Notes: generated from the letters alone by a model not told the origin. 64,000 bases of DNA from Paraburkholderia aromaticivorans (GCF_012689525.1 NZ_CP051515.1:2170001-2234000); one strand, 5' to 3'; counted from the stretch's first letter, positions 36,801 to 46,512 are shown. Numbers and translations are program-made.

Positions 36801-37670
36801 ATGAACGCCATCGCCGACATGCCCTCCTCCGCGCCCACTGCCAACCTCGGACCCTCGCCCGGCGCACCGCTGATCGAAGTGCGCGATCTTCGCAAACGAT
36901 TCGGCGAAGTCGAGGTGCTGCGCGGTGTCGATCTCCAGATCGCACGCTCGGAAGTGGTGTGCATCATCGGCCCGTCGGGCTCGGGCAAGAGCACGCTGCT
37001 GCGTTGCCTCGCCGCGCTCGAAACCTACGATCAGGGCGATGTGCGTATCGAAGGCGAACTGCTCGGCTACAGCGAGCGCAACGGCAAACGCGTGCGCGCC
37101 TCGCAAAGCGAGATCAACCGCGTGCGGCGCAACGTCGGCATGGTGTTTCAGCAGTTCAATCTGTGGCCGCATATGACGGCGCTCGGCAACGTGATGGAAT
37201 CGCTGCTGCGTGTGCGGCATCTGTCGCGCGACGAAGCGCGCCGCCGCGCCAACGCGATGCTCGAAACGGTCGGCCTCGCGCACAAGGGCGACGCGTATCC
37301 GGCCAAGCTTTCGGGCGGCCAGCAGCAGCGTGTGGCGATTGCGCGCGCGCTCGCCATGGAGCCGCATATCATGCTGTTCGACGAGCCGACCTCGGCGCTC
37401 GATCCGGAACTGGTCGGCGAAGTGCTGCAAGTAATGAAACAGCTCGCGCGCGACGGCATGACGATGGCGGTCGTCACACACGAAATGGGCTTCGCCGCGC
37501 AGGTCGCGGACAAAGTCATGTTCATCGATCAAGGCCGGATCGCCGTGCAAGGCAAACCGCGCGATGTCTTTCACGATGCCGGACAACCGCGCTTGCGGCA
37601 GTTCCTGCAAAACTACTTCGATCGCAACGCCTTCTGGACGCGTGGCCCCGACGACGCGCAGCCGCTATGA
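36801..37670 (+). CDS. Amino-acid ABC transporter ATP-binding protein (importer 1)
   Basis: 289 residues; an extra ~30 N-terminal residues precede the domain. Walker [11 protein letters not shown]-loop [12 protein letters not shown], signature [15 protein letters not shown], Walker [16 protein letters not shown], and switch His in VVTHEMGF. HisP/GlnQ family. The HutC gene follows after 52 bases, so the importer and one repressor probably share a transcript. Confidence 0.92.
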   Translation: MNAIADMPSSAPTANLGPSPGAPLIEVRDLRKRFGEVEVLRGVDLQIARSEVVCIIGPSGSGKSTLLRCLAALETYDQGDVRIEGELLGYSERNGKRVRASQSEINRVRRNVGMVFQQFNLWPHMTALGNVMESLLRVRHLSRDEARRRANAMLETVGLAHKGDAYPAKLSGGQQQRVAIARALAMEPHIMLFDEPTSALDPELVGEVLQVMKQLARDGMTMAVVTHEMGFAAQVADKVMFIDQGRIAVQGKPRDVFHDAGQPRLRQFLQNYFDRNAFWTRGPDDAQPL

Positions 37671-37722
37671 GCGCGCGCCGGTTTCTGCCTGCCTCACGCG
37701 GACACTGACGTAAGGGCCGCCG

Positions 37723-38526
37723 ATGTCCTCCACCGTTCGCAGCCGCACTCACGACAAGCCGCCTTCCGCGTCGGCGCTGAAGGCCGCGCGCGCCGTGGCC
37801 GACGCGCCGGCCGCGCGCTACGAACAGGTCAAGAGCCATATCCGGCAGATCATCGAATCGGGCAAACGCCGGGCCGGCGACCGTCTGCCGTCGGAACTCG
37901 ATCTGGTCGGGACGCTTGGCGTATCGCGCATGACGGTCAATCGCGCGCTGCGTGAACTCGCCGAAGAAGGACTCGTGACGCGCGTCTCAGGCGTCGGCAC
38001 CTTCGTCGCGCAAAGCAAGCCGCAATCGACGCTGCTGATGATCGCCCATATCGGCGACGAGATCCGCTCGCGGGGCCATGAATATCGCTGCGACACAGTT
38101 CTGTCGCAACGCGAAACGGCGTCGGTTATGGTGTCGAATGCGTTAGGGCTTGCGCCGGGCGCTTCGGTGTTTCATGTGATCTGCGTGCATCGCGAGAACG
38201 GCTTGCCGGTGCAACTGGAGGATCGCTACGTGAATCCGGCCATCGCGCCGGATTTTCTGCTGCAGGATTTTTCGGCGATGCGGCCGTCGGAATATCTGTT
38301 CGAGATCGTGCCGGCGCACGACGTCGAGCATATAGTCGACGCCGGCCTGCCTACGCGCACAGAAGCGGAACTGCTTGAAATTCGCGCGGAGGAACCCTGC
38401 CTCACGCTGATGCGCCGCACGTGGACGAGCGGCGTGGCGGTCACGTTCGCGCGATTCGTGCACCCTGGGTCGCGCTACCGGCTAGGCTGCCGCTTCTCGC
38501 CGGAACTGTCGCAACGCCAGGGTTGA
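37723..38526 (+). CDS. HutC-subfamily GntR repressor (1)
   Basis: 267 residues. A basic N-terminal tail (1-30), winged helix (about 32-98; RAGDRLPSELDLVGTLGVSR, MTVNRALRELAEEGLVTRV) and UTRA ligand domain (about 120-260; ENGLPVQLEDRYVNP, TEAELLEIRAEEPCLTLMRR). Very close in layout to the second repressor downstream. HutC regulators answer to urocanate and similar compounds, which fits a histidine-like substrate. Convergent with the second repressor, 23 bases apart. Confidence 0.86.
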   Translation: MSSTVRSRTHDKPPSASALKAARAVADAPAARYEQVKSHIRQIIESGKRRAGDRLPSELDLVGTLGVSRMTVNRALRELAEEGLVTRVSGVGTFVAQSKPQSTLLMIAHIGDEIRSRGHEYRCDTVLSQRETASVMVSNALGLAPGASVFHVICVHRENGLPVQLEDRYVNPAIAPDFLLQDFSAMRPSEYLFEIVPAHDVEHIVDAGLPTRTEAELLEIRAEEPCLTLMRRTWTSGVAVTFARFVHPGSRYRLGCRFSPELSQRQG

Positions 38527-38549
38527 AAACGCGCTGGCGTTAAACCGCG

Positions 38550-39311
38550 TTACACGTTCCCCGCAAGATGGAAACGCGACGCAGGGTGCCACAACTGCAC
38601 CGACGTCGCCACGTCGTCGCCCACCCACGTGCGGCGCCAAAGTTGCAGACACGGTTCGCCGATATCCATCAACAGATGCCGGCGCACATAGGCGTCGGGC
38701 TTCTGCGCATAGATGCGAAACTCGGCGCGCTGAATCGGCGCGAGCCGAACCATGTAGTGATTCGGCGTCTCGATCGTGAAATCCTGGTTCAGATAATCGG
38801 GGAACACCTTCGGGTTGACGTAGCGGTCCTCGTACTGGATCGGCTCGCCCTCCTCGCTGTGCACGATGCACGAGTGAAAGGCCGGACCGCTGGCGAGACC
38901 GAGTGCTTCTAGCGCCTGCGGGTCGTCGCTCGGTTCGAGCGTCAGCACACGTGCCGAATGGCGATGGCCGCGCGCGGCGATTTCGTCGGCGATATTGCGG
39001 ATTTCCAGCACCGTCGATTCGTAGCGCTGCGGCGCGACGAACGTGCCGGAACCTTGTACGCGCGTGAGCACGCGTTCGGTGGTCAATTCGCGCAACGCGC
39101 GCGACACGGTCATGCGCGCGACGCCGAATTCCTTGACCAGTTCCGTTTCGGACGGGATCAACCCGCCGGGCTTCCAGTCCCCCTCGCTGATGCGCCTGAT
39201 CACGTAGCGTTTGATCTGCTCATAGGCGGGCATAGCTTTCGCCGGTGTCTCCTGACTGCGATCAGGGCGGTCCTGCATCTCCGCGGTTCGCGTGCTTGTA
39301 GTTGTGTTCAC
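38550..39311 (-). CDS. HutC-subfamily GntR repressor (2)
   Basis: 253 residues from GTG 39311, with GAGG 5 bases upstream; ATG 39278 is possible. Winged helix with PGGLIPSETELVKEFGVAR and MTVSRALRELTTERVLTR, then a UTRA domain with EEGEPIQYEDRYVNPKVFPD. Last gene of the minus-strand importer-lyase operon or driven by its own promoter, where a GTTGTACC inverted repeat (39336-39356) suggests self-control. Confidence 0.85.
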   Translation of the reverse strand: MNTTTSTRTAEMQDRPDRSQETPAKAMPAYEQIKRYVIRRISEGDWKPGGLIPSETELVKEFGVARMTVSRALRELTTERVLTRVQGSGTFVAPQRYESTVLEIRNIADEIAARGHRHSARVLTLEPSDDPQALEALGLASGPAFHSCIVHSEEGEPIQYEDRYVNPKVFPDYLNQDFTIETPNHYMVRLAPIQRAEFRIYAQKPDAYVRRHLLMDIGEPCLQLWRRTWVGDDVATSVQLWHPASRFHLAGNV

Positions 39312-39335
39312 TCCGACCTCGTGGGTGGTACGCCG

Positions 39336-39356
39336 GTTGTACCTGGTTGGTACAAC
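39336..39356. promoter_or_regulatory. Inverted repeat upstream of the second HutC gene
   Basis: GTTGTACC, 5-base spacer TGGTT, GGTACAAC: 8-base perfect arms 25 bases before the GTG start. A further GGTAC half-site lies at 39327-39331. Likely autoregulatory operator. Confidence 0.55.
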
Positions 39357-39402
39357 TTGGCCGGCTTGCCGGCGGATAGCCCGCTCACCGGCATTGTCTG
39401 CG

Positions 39403-41052
39403 TCATGCCATGTGCGCGGCAACCTGGCCATCGTTGACGGCGATACTCGCCGCCGCGCGGACGTGACCCGCGGCCGCCAGATTCGTGACCGTTGCCGGTG
39501 CCATCAGGTCCGCGCCGTCGGCCGACGTGACCGGCCGAGGGCCAATCTTACCAGGGTTCGGCAACGGCGGCGGCGCCTCGTCGGCGATCATGCGAAACGC
39601 GATACTCATGTCGTCCGCGAGTGGACGGTCGTCGCGGTAGACCGGCACGACGCGGCGCACGCGCTGCCAGAGCGCTCCGGTGTGCGGCGCGCGCGGCGCG
39701 TCGATACTTTGCAGGTCGTAGGCTTGCGCCGCCGCGAGCAGTTCGATCGCCACGATGCGCCCGGCGTTGTCGATTATCTCCAGTGCTTTCAGCGCGGCGG
39801 GCGTGGCGTGGCACAGGTGGTCTTCCTGCAAGCCCGAGGTGATGCCGCCGTCGAGGCTCGCGGGCAGCGCGAGCCGCCGGTTCTGCGCGACCAGCGACGC
39901 CGCCGTGTACTGCGCGATCATGAAGCCGGAACAGGTGCCGCCCGGCTCGGCGAGAAACGCCGGCAGGCCGCTCACCAGCGGATTGACGAGACGATCCAGA
40001 CGCCGCTCGGCCATCGCGGCGACTTGCGCGATCGCGGTGGCGAGGCTGTCCATCGCCAGCGCGATCGAAGCGCCTACCGCGTGCGCCTGCGAGTAGACGC
40101 GCGGCTCTTCCGGCGTGCCGGCGACGATCGGGTTATCGGTCATCGACGCGAGTTCGCGATTGACCACGTCGGCGGTCGCGGTGAGCACGTCGCGCGCGGC
40201 GCCATGCACGTGCGGAATGGTCCGCATGCTCAGCGGGTCCTGCGTGCGATGGCCGACCACCGCCGCGAGAATGCCGCTGTCGGCCAGCGCGGTGCGCATC
40301 CGGTCGCCGACCCTGTTCAGTCCCGGCGAGATGCGCAAGGCGAGCGATGCTTCATCGAAAGCCGCGAGCTGGCCGCGCAGATTCTCGAAGCTCATCGAGG
40401 CGACCATGTCGGTCCAGTCGAGCAGGCGTTCGGCGCGCGCCAAGGCCAACGCCGCGAGGCCCGTGACGCACGGCGTGCCGTTGACGAGACTCAGCCCTTC
40501 CTTGGCTTCGAGCACGAGCGGTTCAAGCCCGAGGCGTTGCAGCGCGTCGCGTCCTTTGAGCCGCTCGCCGCGCAAGCGCGCGTAGCCCTCACCGATGCAG
40601 ACGAGCGCGATATGCGCCATGTGACTCAGATAACCCACCGAGCCGAACGCGGGCACTTCCGGCAGGCAATCCGCGTTGAGCAGCGCCACCAGTTGGTCCG
40701 CGACTTCGAGGCGAATCCCCGAGTGTCCGTGCGCGAAGTTGTTGACGGCCGCGGCCATGACCGCACGCGTTTCGGCGGCACCGAGCGGCGCACCGACGCC
40801 GACCGCATGGCTCATCAGAATGTTGCGCGACAACGTGCGCTGTTCGCCCGGCGAGACGATGACGTCGCACAACGCGCCGACGCCGGTATTCACGCCATAC
40901 GCGCGAATCCCGCGCTCGACGATCTGTTCGACTAGCACGCGCGCCGCGGCGATGCGTGCACGGGTGTCGGCGGAAAGCTCGAGCGGCTCACCGGCGGCAA
41001 CCGCTGCCACCTGAGCCCAGTCGAGAGGACGATTGGAACGGATCACGGCCAT
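39403..41052 (-). CDS. Histidine/aromatic ammonia-lyase homologue lacking the MIO triad; candidate ergothionase-like lyase
   Basis: 549 residues, full length for the HutH/PAL superfamily. AYGVNTGVGALCD, QRTLSRNILMSHAVGVG and the C-terminal GGITSGLQEDH align well with histidine ammonia-lyases. Where HutH has GSVGASGDLAPLSH this protein has GSVGYLSH (137-144), so the Ala-Ser-Gly that cyclises into MIO is absent by clean deletion. It should not deaminate unactivated histidine. Ergothionases, which expel trimethylamine from ergothioneine and are known from Burkholderia, are relatives reported (from memory) to work without MIO, so I favour that or a similar betaine lyase. Part of an operon with an importer and a HutC repressor. 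Confidence 0.7.
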   Translation of the reverse strand: MAVIRSNRPLDWAQVAAVAAGEPLELSADTRARIAAARVLVEQIVERGIRAYGVNTGVGALCDVIVSPGEQRTLSRNILMSHAVGVGAPLGAAETRAVMAAAVNNFAHGHSGIRLEVADQLVALLNADCLPEVPAFGSVGYLSHMAHIALVCIGEGYARLRGERLKGRDALQRLGLEPLVLEAKEGLSLVNGTPCVTGLAALALARAERLLDWTDMVASMSFENLRGQLAAFDEASLALRISPGLNRVGDRMRTALADSGILAAVVGHRTQDPLSMRTIPHVHGAARDVLTATADVVNRELASMTDNPIVAGTPEEPRVYSQAHAVGASIALAMDSLATAIAQVAAMAERRLDRLVNPLVSGLPAFLAEPGGTCSGFMIAQYTAASLVAQNRRLALPASLDGGITSGLQEDHLCHATPAALKALEIIDNAGRIVAIELLAAAQAYDLQSIDAPRAPHTGALWQRVRRVVPVYRDDRPLADDMSIAFRMIADEAPPPLPNPGKIGPRPVTSADGADLMAPATVTNLAAAGHVRAAASIAVNDGQVAAHMA

Positions 41053-41090
41053 ATGAGTGCTCTGCCTGGTAGATTACCTGGTGATGCTGA

Positions 41091-41882
41091 TTAGTTGGTG
41101 GTGCGGTCCTGATGGCTCGAAACGAATTGCCGGAAGCGATCCGACTTGCATTCGACGAACACTTCGTCGGGCGTGCCGTCGGCTTCCACTTGCCCCTGAT
41201 GCAGGAACATCACGCGATTGGACACATGACGCGCAAAACCCATTTCGTGCGTGACGACCAGCATGGTGCGGCCCTCTTCGGCCAGCGAGCGCATCACGCG
41301 CAGCACTTCACCCACCAGTTCGGGATCGAGCGCCGAGGTCGGCTCGTCGAACAGCATGACTTTCGGATGCATCGCCAACGCACGCGCAATCGCCACGCGT
41401 TGTTGCTGGCCGCCGGACAGATGCGCGGGATAGTGGCCGCGCTTTTCCGCGAGACCGACTTTTGCCAGCAGCGCTTCCGCCTCTTCCACCGATTCGGCGC
41501 GGCTGCGCTTTTGCACGCGCATCGGCCCTTCGATCAAATTTTCCAGCACCGTCATATGCGACCAGAGATTGAAGTTCTGGAACACCATGCCGAGTTGCGA
41601 GCGCACCCGGTCCACCTGGCGGCGGTCGGTCGGTTGCAGTTTGCCATCGCCGCGGCGCTTCATTTTCAGCTCTTCGCCGGCAAGCGAGACCGAACCATCG
41701 TCGGGCGTTTCGAGTAGATTCAGGCAGCGCAGAAACGTGCTTTTGCCCGAGCCGCTCGCGCCGAGAATCGAGATCACGTCGCCTTGATGAGCGTCGAGCG
41801 AAATGCCTTTGAGCACGTGATGTTCGCCGAACGATTTGTGAATGTTCTTGACCGACAGTGCAACGGGTGCCGTAGCGTTCAT
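41091..41882 (-). CDS. Amino-acid ABC transporter ATP-binding protein (importer 2)
   Basis: 263 residues from ATG 41882 with GGAG upstream; an open frame continues upstream, but that part is antisense or out of frame with the permeases. Walker [60 protein letters not shown]. HisP family. Followed 38 bases later by the lyase gene, so import and breakdown are made together. Confidence 0.92.
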   Translation of the reverse strand: MNATAPVALSVKNIHKSFGEHHVLKGISLDAHQGDVISILGASGSGKSTFLRCLNLLETPDDGSVSLAGEELKMKRRGDGKLQPTDRRQVDRVRSQLGMVFQNFNLWSHMTVLENLIEGPMRVQKRSRAESVEEAEALLAKVGLAEKRGHYPAHLSGGQQQRVAIARALAMHPKVMLFDEPTSALDPELVGEVLRVMRSLAEEGRTMLVVTHEMGFARHVSNRVMFLHQGQVEADGTPDEVFVECKSDRFRQFVSSHQDRTTN

Positions 41883-41917
41883 GGGATTCTCCAGATTCAT
41901 CCAGGATGGGCGGCCGT

Positions 41918-42670
41918 TCAAGGCGCGGCGCGGCGTGCTTCGGTGGTGGCGGAAACCGGGCGGCTCGCCGCAGCCGGGCGCGCCGCGCGCAGATGACGCG
42001 ACAAACGCGTTTCGAGCATGCCGAGCAACCGCACGATGACGAAATTCAGGAACAGATAAATCAGCGCGGCGCAGATGAAGACTTCCGTCGTGCGATAGGT
42101 TTGCTGAATGATCTGTTGCGCGACGCCGGTCACTTCCCACACGGTGACGAGGCTCGCGAGCGCCGTCGATTTGACGAGCAGCACCGCTTCGGTCGAATAC
42201 GCCGGCAAACACTGGCGCAAGGCGATCGGGCCGATCACGCGGCGCAGCAACGCGAAGCCCGACAGGCCGATTGAATAACCTGCTTCGATCTGACCGACCG
42301 GCACGGCCATCAAACCGCCGCGAATGATCTCGGCGGTATAGCCGGCCGTGCATAGCGCGAGCGACAACACCGCGCACATATAGGGCTCGCGCAGCACCGG
42401 CCACAGGAAACTCTCGCGGATCACGCCGAACTGCCCCATGCCGTAGTACACGAGGAACATCTGGATCAAGAGCGGCGAGCCGCGGAACACGAGGATATAA
42501 GCGCGTGCGAAGCGATTCGGCAGCCGGTGCGGCGACACGCGCATCGTGACGATCACGAGCGAAAGCAGGCCGCCGAGAATCAGCGAGCAGAAGAACAGGC
42601 CGAGCGTGGTCGGCACGGCCGCGATCAGTTGCTTGATCGTGTCGAACAGAAAGTCGAAGTCGAAATGCAT
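41918..42670 (-). CDS. Amino-acid ABC transporter permease (importer 2, second)
   Basis: 250 residues, HisM-type. [20 protein letters not shown] at the first helix, [20 protein letters not shown], and contact loop [20 protein letters not shown]. The C-terminus has a basic tail. Located 14 bases after the first permease. Confidence 0.88.
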   Translation of the reverse strand: MHFDFDFLFDTIKQLIAAVPTTLGLFFCSLILGGLLSLVIVTMRVSPHRLPNRFARAYILVFRGSPLLIQMFLVYYGMGQFGVIRESFLWPVLREPYMCAVLSLALCTAGYTAEIIRGGLMAVPVGQIEAGYSIGLSGFALLRRVIGPIALRQCLPAYSTEAVLLVKSTALASLVTVWEVTGVAQQIIQQTYRTTEVFICAALIYLFLNFVIVRLLGMLETRLSRHLRAARPAAASRPVSATTEARRAAP

Positions 42671-42684
42671 GATGGCCGCCCTCG

Positions 42685-43407
42685 TCAGTTACGCGCGAAG
42701 TTGCGCTTGAAGGACCGGCCCACGTGCGCTTCGGCACGGTTGAAGACCCGGTTCGAGATGCTGGTCATGAGCAGATAGAGCGCGCCGCCCACGACAAAGA
42801 ACGTGAAGTATTGGTGCGTGGAACCCGCCGCCACCTGGCTCGTGCGCAGCAATTCGGCGAGCCCCGTCACGGAGATCAACGCCGAATCCTTCAGGCTCAA
42901 TTGCCACACGTTGCCGATGCCGGGCAACGCGAAACGCAGCACTTGCGGAATCAGGATGCGCCGCGCCATGGTCAACGTCGGCATGCCGATCGAGCGCGCG
43001 GCTTCGAGTTCGCCGCGCGACACCGCCAGCACCGCCGAGCGGTACACCTCGGCCTGATAGGCGCCTGAAATCATGCCCACGGCTAGCGCGCCGACCACGA
43101 ACGGCGGCACGCCGACGAAGCCCTCCGCGCCGAACAACTGGCCGACGGTCGTGACGAGCGTCGAGCCGCCGAAATAGAACAGATAGATGACGAGCAGTTC
43201 AGGCACGCCGCGAAACACGGTGGTGTAGATATCGCCGATCACGCGCAGCGTACGAAAACGCGACAGCTTGGCGGCCGCCACCAGCGCGCCGAATACGGCG
43301 CCGACCGCGAGCGCCGCGAGCGTGAGCGCCACCGTCATCAACGCCGCGAGCAGCAATACGCCGCCCCAGCCTTCCGGCCCGAAGCCGAGCATCTGTATCA
43401 GAGCCAT
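42685..43407 (-). CDS. Amino-acid ABC transporter permease (importer 2, first)
   Basis: 240 residues, HisQ-type. [19 protein letters not shown] and contact loop [23 protein letters not shown] 43407 has AGGTAGGG upstream. It pairs with the following permease. Confidence 0.88.
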   Translation of the reverse strand: MALIQMLGFGPEGWGGVLLLAALMTVALTLAALAVGAVFGALVAAAKLSRFRTLRVIGDIYTTVFRGVPELLVIYLFYFGGSTLVTTVGQLFGAEGFVGVPPFVVGALAVGMISGAYQAEVYRSAVLAVSRGELEAARSIGMPTLTMARRILIPQVLRFALPGIGNVWQLSLKDSALISVTGLAELLRTSQVAAGSTHQYFTFFVVGGALYLLMTSISNRVFNRAEAHVGRSFKRNFARN

Positions 43408-43509
43408 TCCCTACCTCTCATCTTCATCCATTGCGGCGGATCGAACCAGCCGGCATGCGCGGCTCTTTCGCCACGCGCGCCTGCCGTTACCTCTCGACGT
43501 GTTGGCGAA

Positions 43510-44370
43510 TCAAGGCGTGACGTCGGTCTTGAACCACTTGTCGGAGAGTTTCTTGACCGTGCCGTCGGCGAGCGCGGCGCTGATCGCGGTGTCGAACTTC
43601 GCTTTCAGGTCGGCGTCCTGCTTACGGAACGCGAGGCCTTCGCCCGGACCCCAGATCGGGCCACCGATCTTCGGGCCGGCCATCACGATCGACGCGGTTT
43701 CTTTCTTGTCGATGTTGGCGGCGTAGTACGTGACGTCGTCGAACGAGGCGTCGATGCGGCCGTTGGCCAGATCCAGATCGCGTTCGGGCGAGGTCTTGTA
43801 GACGCGGATCGTGGCAATGTCCTTGAAGCCTTCATTGATGAACTTGGTGTAGACCGTGCCCGACTGGATGCCGATGGTCTTGCCCTTCAACTGCTTGCGC
43901 AAGGCGTCGACGGTCGGCTGATCGGTCTTCGGATCACCCGATAGCTTGACGACGCCGGCGCCCGGCGCGGACTTGGGCAGCACTTTGGCATCGGCCACGG
44001 CGAACGTGGCGGGCGTGGCAGCGTACGGCTTCGAGAAGGCGATGATCTTTTCACGCTCCGGCGTGATCGAGATCGCATCCATCAGGACGTCGAACTTACC
44101 CGCTTGCAAACCGGGAATCATGCCGTCCCAGTCTTGCGCCACGAGATTGCATTGCAGTTTGATGCGCTCGCACAGGTTGGCGACCAGTTCGGGTTCGAAG
44201 CCGCCCAGCTTGCCGCCCGGCAAGGTCAGATTCCACGGCGCGTAGCCGCCTTCGAGCGCGATCGTCACCGTCTTCCAGTCTTTGGCCTGCACCGGTGCCG
44301 CGAAAATCGCCGCGGCGCCGAGAACGGCGCCGATCAATGCTTTTGCTGCCGTCGTGCGCTTCACTTTCAC
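43510..44370 (-). CDS. Amino-acid ABC transporter substrate-binding protein (importer 2)
   Basis: 286 residues from GTG 44370, which has AAAGGAG 8 bases upstream. Signal peptide ending AAPVQA. HisJ-like: VTIALEGGYAPWNLTLPGGKLGG in two parts, DWDGMIPGLQAGKFDVLMDAI, KTSPERDLDLANGRIDASFDD. First gene of the operon SBP-permease-permease-ATPase-lyase. The co-encoded MIO-less lyase suggests the cargo is that enzyme's substrate, perhaps ergothioneine or a related betaine; inferred. Confidence 0.87.
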   Translation of the reverse strand: MKVKRTTAAKALIGAVLGAAAIFAAPVQAKDWKTVTIALEGGYAPWNLTLPGGKLGGFEPELVANLCERIKLQCNLVAQDWDGMIPGLQAGKFDVLMDAISITPEREKIIAFSKPYAATPATFAVADAKVLPKSAPGAGVVKLSGDPKTDQPTVDALRKQLKGKTIGIQSGTVYTKFINEGFKDIATIRVYKTSPERDLDLANGRIDASFDDVTYYAANIDKKETASIVMAGPKIGGPIWGPGEGLAFRKQDADLKAKFDTAISAALADGTVKKLSDKWFKTDVTP

Positions 44371-44427
44371 GTCGAAACTCCTTTGATTGAGGAAACCGTC
44401 GAGCTGGATGTTTAACCGTTGCTGAAT

Positions 44428-44439
44428 TTGTATAGACAA
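44428..44439. promoter_or_regulatory. HutC-type operator upstream of importer 2 (proximal)
   Basis: TTGTATAGACAA, a near palindrome of the TTGT-N-TA-N-ACAA kind, 57 bases before the binding-protein start. Confidence 0.55.
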
Positions 44440-44601
44440 GTCTGCATGAGTCAAAAAGCGGTCGCAAGAGAATTTGCGAGAAATTGACGGAATCGTCGGG
44501 TAAGCCCCTATAAGACACAGCGCAGCGCGGCTTTGCGGGGAGTTCTTAATGTGTGAAAGATGCATGGCGTGCGTCACGGCATGGGCGAGCACAATCCGTT
44601 T

Positions 44602-44611
44602 TGTCTAGACA
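44602..44611. promoter_or_regulatory. HutC-type operator upstream of importer 2 (distal)
   Basis: TGTCTAGACA, a perfect 10-base palindrome (TTGTCTAGACAGG in context), 172 bases upstream of the proximal site. Two sites could allow looping. Nothing else is visible in this 291-base gap. Confidence 0.5.
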
Positions 44612-44661
44612 GGTTGATGCAAGCTGAGCAAACGCGCGCGGAGGCGGCGGCTCGTTGCGCC

Positions 44662-45342
44662 CTACCAGATGAACGGCACGAAGCGATAACGCACGCGCGC
44701 CATGTAGTCCGTGTAACCGTCGAGTTGCGCGGCTAATACGCGCTCTTCACGCACCGCGCGCCAGCCGATACCGATCACCATCACCGGCACGAAGGCGAGA
44801 CCCCACCACGAGCCGAGCAACAAGGGCGTGCCGACGAACAGCAGCAGCGCGGCGGAATACATGGGATGGCGGACATACGCGTAAAGACCGGTGTCGATCA
44901 CCTTATGCCCACGGCTCGCCTGGATCTTCACGACCGGCGCGGCATAGCTATTGGCCTGGAACACGAAGCGGCACATGAAGAGGCAAAGGAACACGCAGAG
45001 CGAGCCGAGGCTGACCAGTGCGACCGGCAGCGGCGCGGTCCAGTGAAAGCGCATCGCGTCAAACGCCATCAGGACCAGCCAGCCGCACCACGCCACGGAG
45101 ACGCTCACCATGAAAATGCGGTCCCAGCGGCTTTGCTGCGCCTGCACGAACGGTGACAGTCGCTCGGCGAGCAGGCCGGGATCATGACGCGCCAGCCACA
45201 AACCGATCCACAGGCTCAGCACGCCCAATTCGATCACATACCACCAGGCGGCCGGCCATGCAAAGGTGCCCGCCGCGCCGAACAGCAGCGCGCCCATGCC
45301 CATCAGCCAGACGACCGTTTGAAAGATGAGGCGCGCGACCAT
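44662..45342 (-). CDS. Isoprenylcysteine methyltransferase-like (ICMT/PEMT-type) membrane protein
   Basis: 226 residues, five or six hydrophobic segments. The C-terminal third has HKVIDTGLYAYVRHPMYSAA, the RHPxY pattern of the ICMT/phospholipid methyltransferase superfamily, and a later RAVREERVLAAQLDGYTDYM, where Glu and Arg contact the methyl donor. The bacterial substrate is not known. It ends an apparent operon with the N-acetyltransferase, 12 bases apart. Confidence 0.75.
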   Translation of the reverse strand: MVARLIFQTVVWLMGMGALLFGAAGTFAWPAAWWYVIELGVLSLWIGLWLARHDPGLLAERLSPFVQAQQSRWDRIFMVSVSVAWCGWLVLMAFDAMRFHWTAPLPVALVSLGSLCVFLCLFMCRFVFQANSYAAPVVKIQASRGHKVIDTGLYAYVRHPMYSAALLLFVGTPLLLGSWWGLAFVPVMVIGIGWRAVREERVLAAQLDGYTDYMARVRYRFVPFIW

Positions 45343-45354
45343 GGCAGTTCGTTG

Positions 45355-46191
45355 CTACGCGGCTTTCGCCGGCGTGCGTACGCGGTCGAATATCCCGGCG
45401 ATGTCGAGGTCGCCGGTGTTGATGCCGAACTGATCGCGCAGGCATGCCGCGAGTTCGCCGGCGCTCTTGAGTTGCCGTTCACTGATGAGCCGGCCATCGG
45501 CCGCGCGTTCGCTCAGTTGATCGTTGAGCAGCGCGAGCCGCGCTTCAGACAACACGCGGCACACGATCAGCGTGCTCGCAAAAATCGCTTCCGGCGAGGT
45601 CGACGTGTACCAGTTCGAGGTTTCGTAATCGATCCACTCGACCGGATGCAGATCGAAGCGATACACCCGCGCCCAGCTTTCGTCGCGCGCCTGCACTTCG
45701 AGATAAAGCGCGTCGCGCGATGCGTCGGCGAGACGGAACGTGCCGAGTTCGGTGGGTTGCGCGAGACCCGCGCTCAGGCGCAGCGGCGCGGTCAGCGTCA
45801 CGCTGCCGAAGCCGACGTCCGCGATCCAGGCTTCTTTGTCGATGTCGAGGCGCAACACCATATGCGTGCGCGGCGGCGGCGCGTCCGATTCCCGGCCCCA
45901 CAGCACGCGCCCGAGCAACGGCGTGACCGTGAAGCCCAACTGCATCAGCACGTCGGCGAACAGCGCGTTCTGTTCGAAACAGTAGCCGCCGCGGTGTTCG
46001 GTGACGAGTTTGCGCTCGACCGATTCGAGGTCCAGTTTCACCGGACGCCGCGTAAGCGGGTTCAGGTTCTCGAACGGAATCGCGCGCGGGTGCAACCGGT
46101 GAAGCGCCTGAAGGACGTCCAGGGTTGCCGCGCGCGGCCCTTGGTAGCCAATGCGGGCGAAGTAGTTGTCCAGATTCACTGTGTGAGACAT
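45355..46191 (-). CDS. Arylamine N-acetyltransferase
   Basis: 278 residues, the normal length. The catalytic triad is visible: Cys71 in HRGGYCFEQN, His110 in RTHMVLRLD and Asp125 in IADVGFG. Transfers acetyl from acetyl-CoA to arylamines or hydrazines; cytoplasmic. Divergent from the OprB porin gene, with 480 bases between them, and followed by the ICMT-like gene. Confidence 0.92.
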   Translation of the reverse strand: MSHTVNLDNYFARIGYQGPRAATLDVLQALHRLHPRAIPFENLNPLTRRPVKLDLESVERKLVTEHRGGYCFEQNALFADVLMQLGFTVTPLLGRVLWGRESDAPPPRTHMVLRLDIDKEAWIADVGFGSVTLTAPLRLSAGLAQPTELGTFRLADASRDALYLEVQARDESWARVYRFDLHPVEWIDYETSNWYTSTSPEAIFASTLIVCRVLSEARLALLNDQLSERAADGRLISERQLKSAGELAACLRDQFGINTGDLDIAGIFDRVRTPAKAA

Positions 46192-46512
46192 CGGCAGGGT
46201 TCCGGTATGGTTTTGGGCGCTGGACGCTTACTGGTCACGCGCGCCTGGGCGGTTTCGGAAATCGATCATAGCCGCTTTTGCGGTCAACTCGCAGCGGCGG
46301 CCTTGACCGGTTTTCGTAGTCGCCGTTCGGCGCCGCCAACACCCGCCGTTTTGTCATATCCCCTCTCCTGAATTTGCGTTTCGGTCAACTCGCACGAGTT
46401 CGATATGACCACCACCATTCGTTTTCATTACATTCACATTAACCGTAAATTACGTGCAAATGCCGTTTAGTAGCAGTCCGTAAAGAACAAAGTTATATGC
46501 CAGTAATATTGA
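46192..46512. other. Intergenic region between NAT and OprB genes, left part
   Basis: AT-rich from 46370 onward. No gene, hairpin or other recognised element seen until the Fur-like box at 46513. Confidence 0.4.

Noticed and set aside
41068..41078. GGTA-GAT-TACC repeat between the ATPase and lyase genes as an operator
   Set aside because: Only 4-base arms inside a 38-base gap of an operon; too weak to support.
41883..42737. N-terminal extension of the importer 2 ATPase frame
   Set aside because: The extension overlaps the permease gene in another frame and has no ABC motif; ATG 41882 with GGAG is the proper start.
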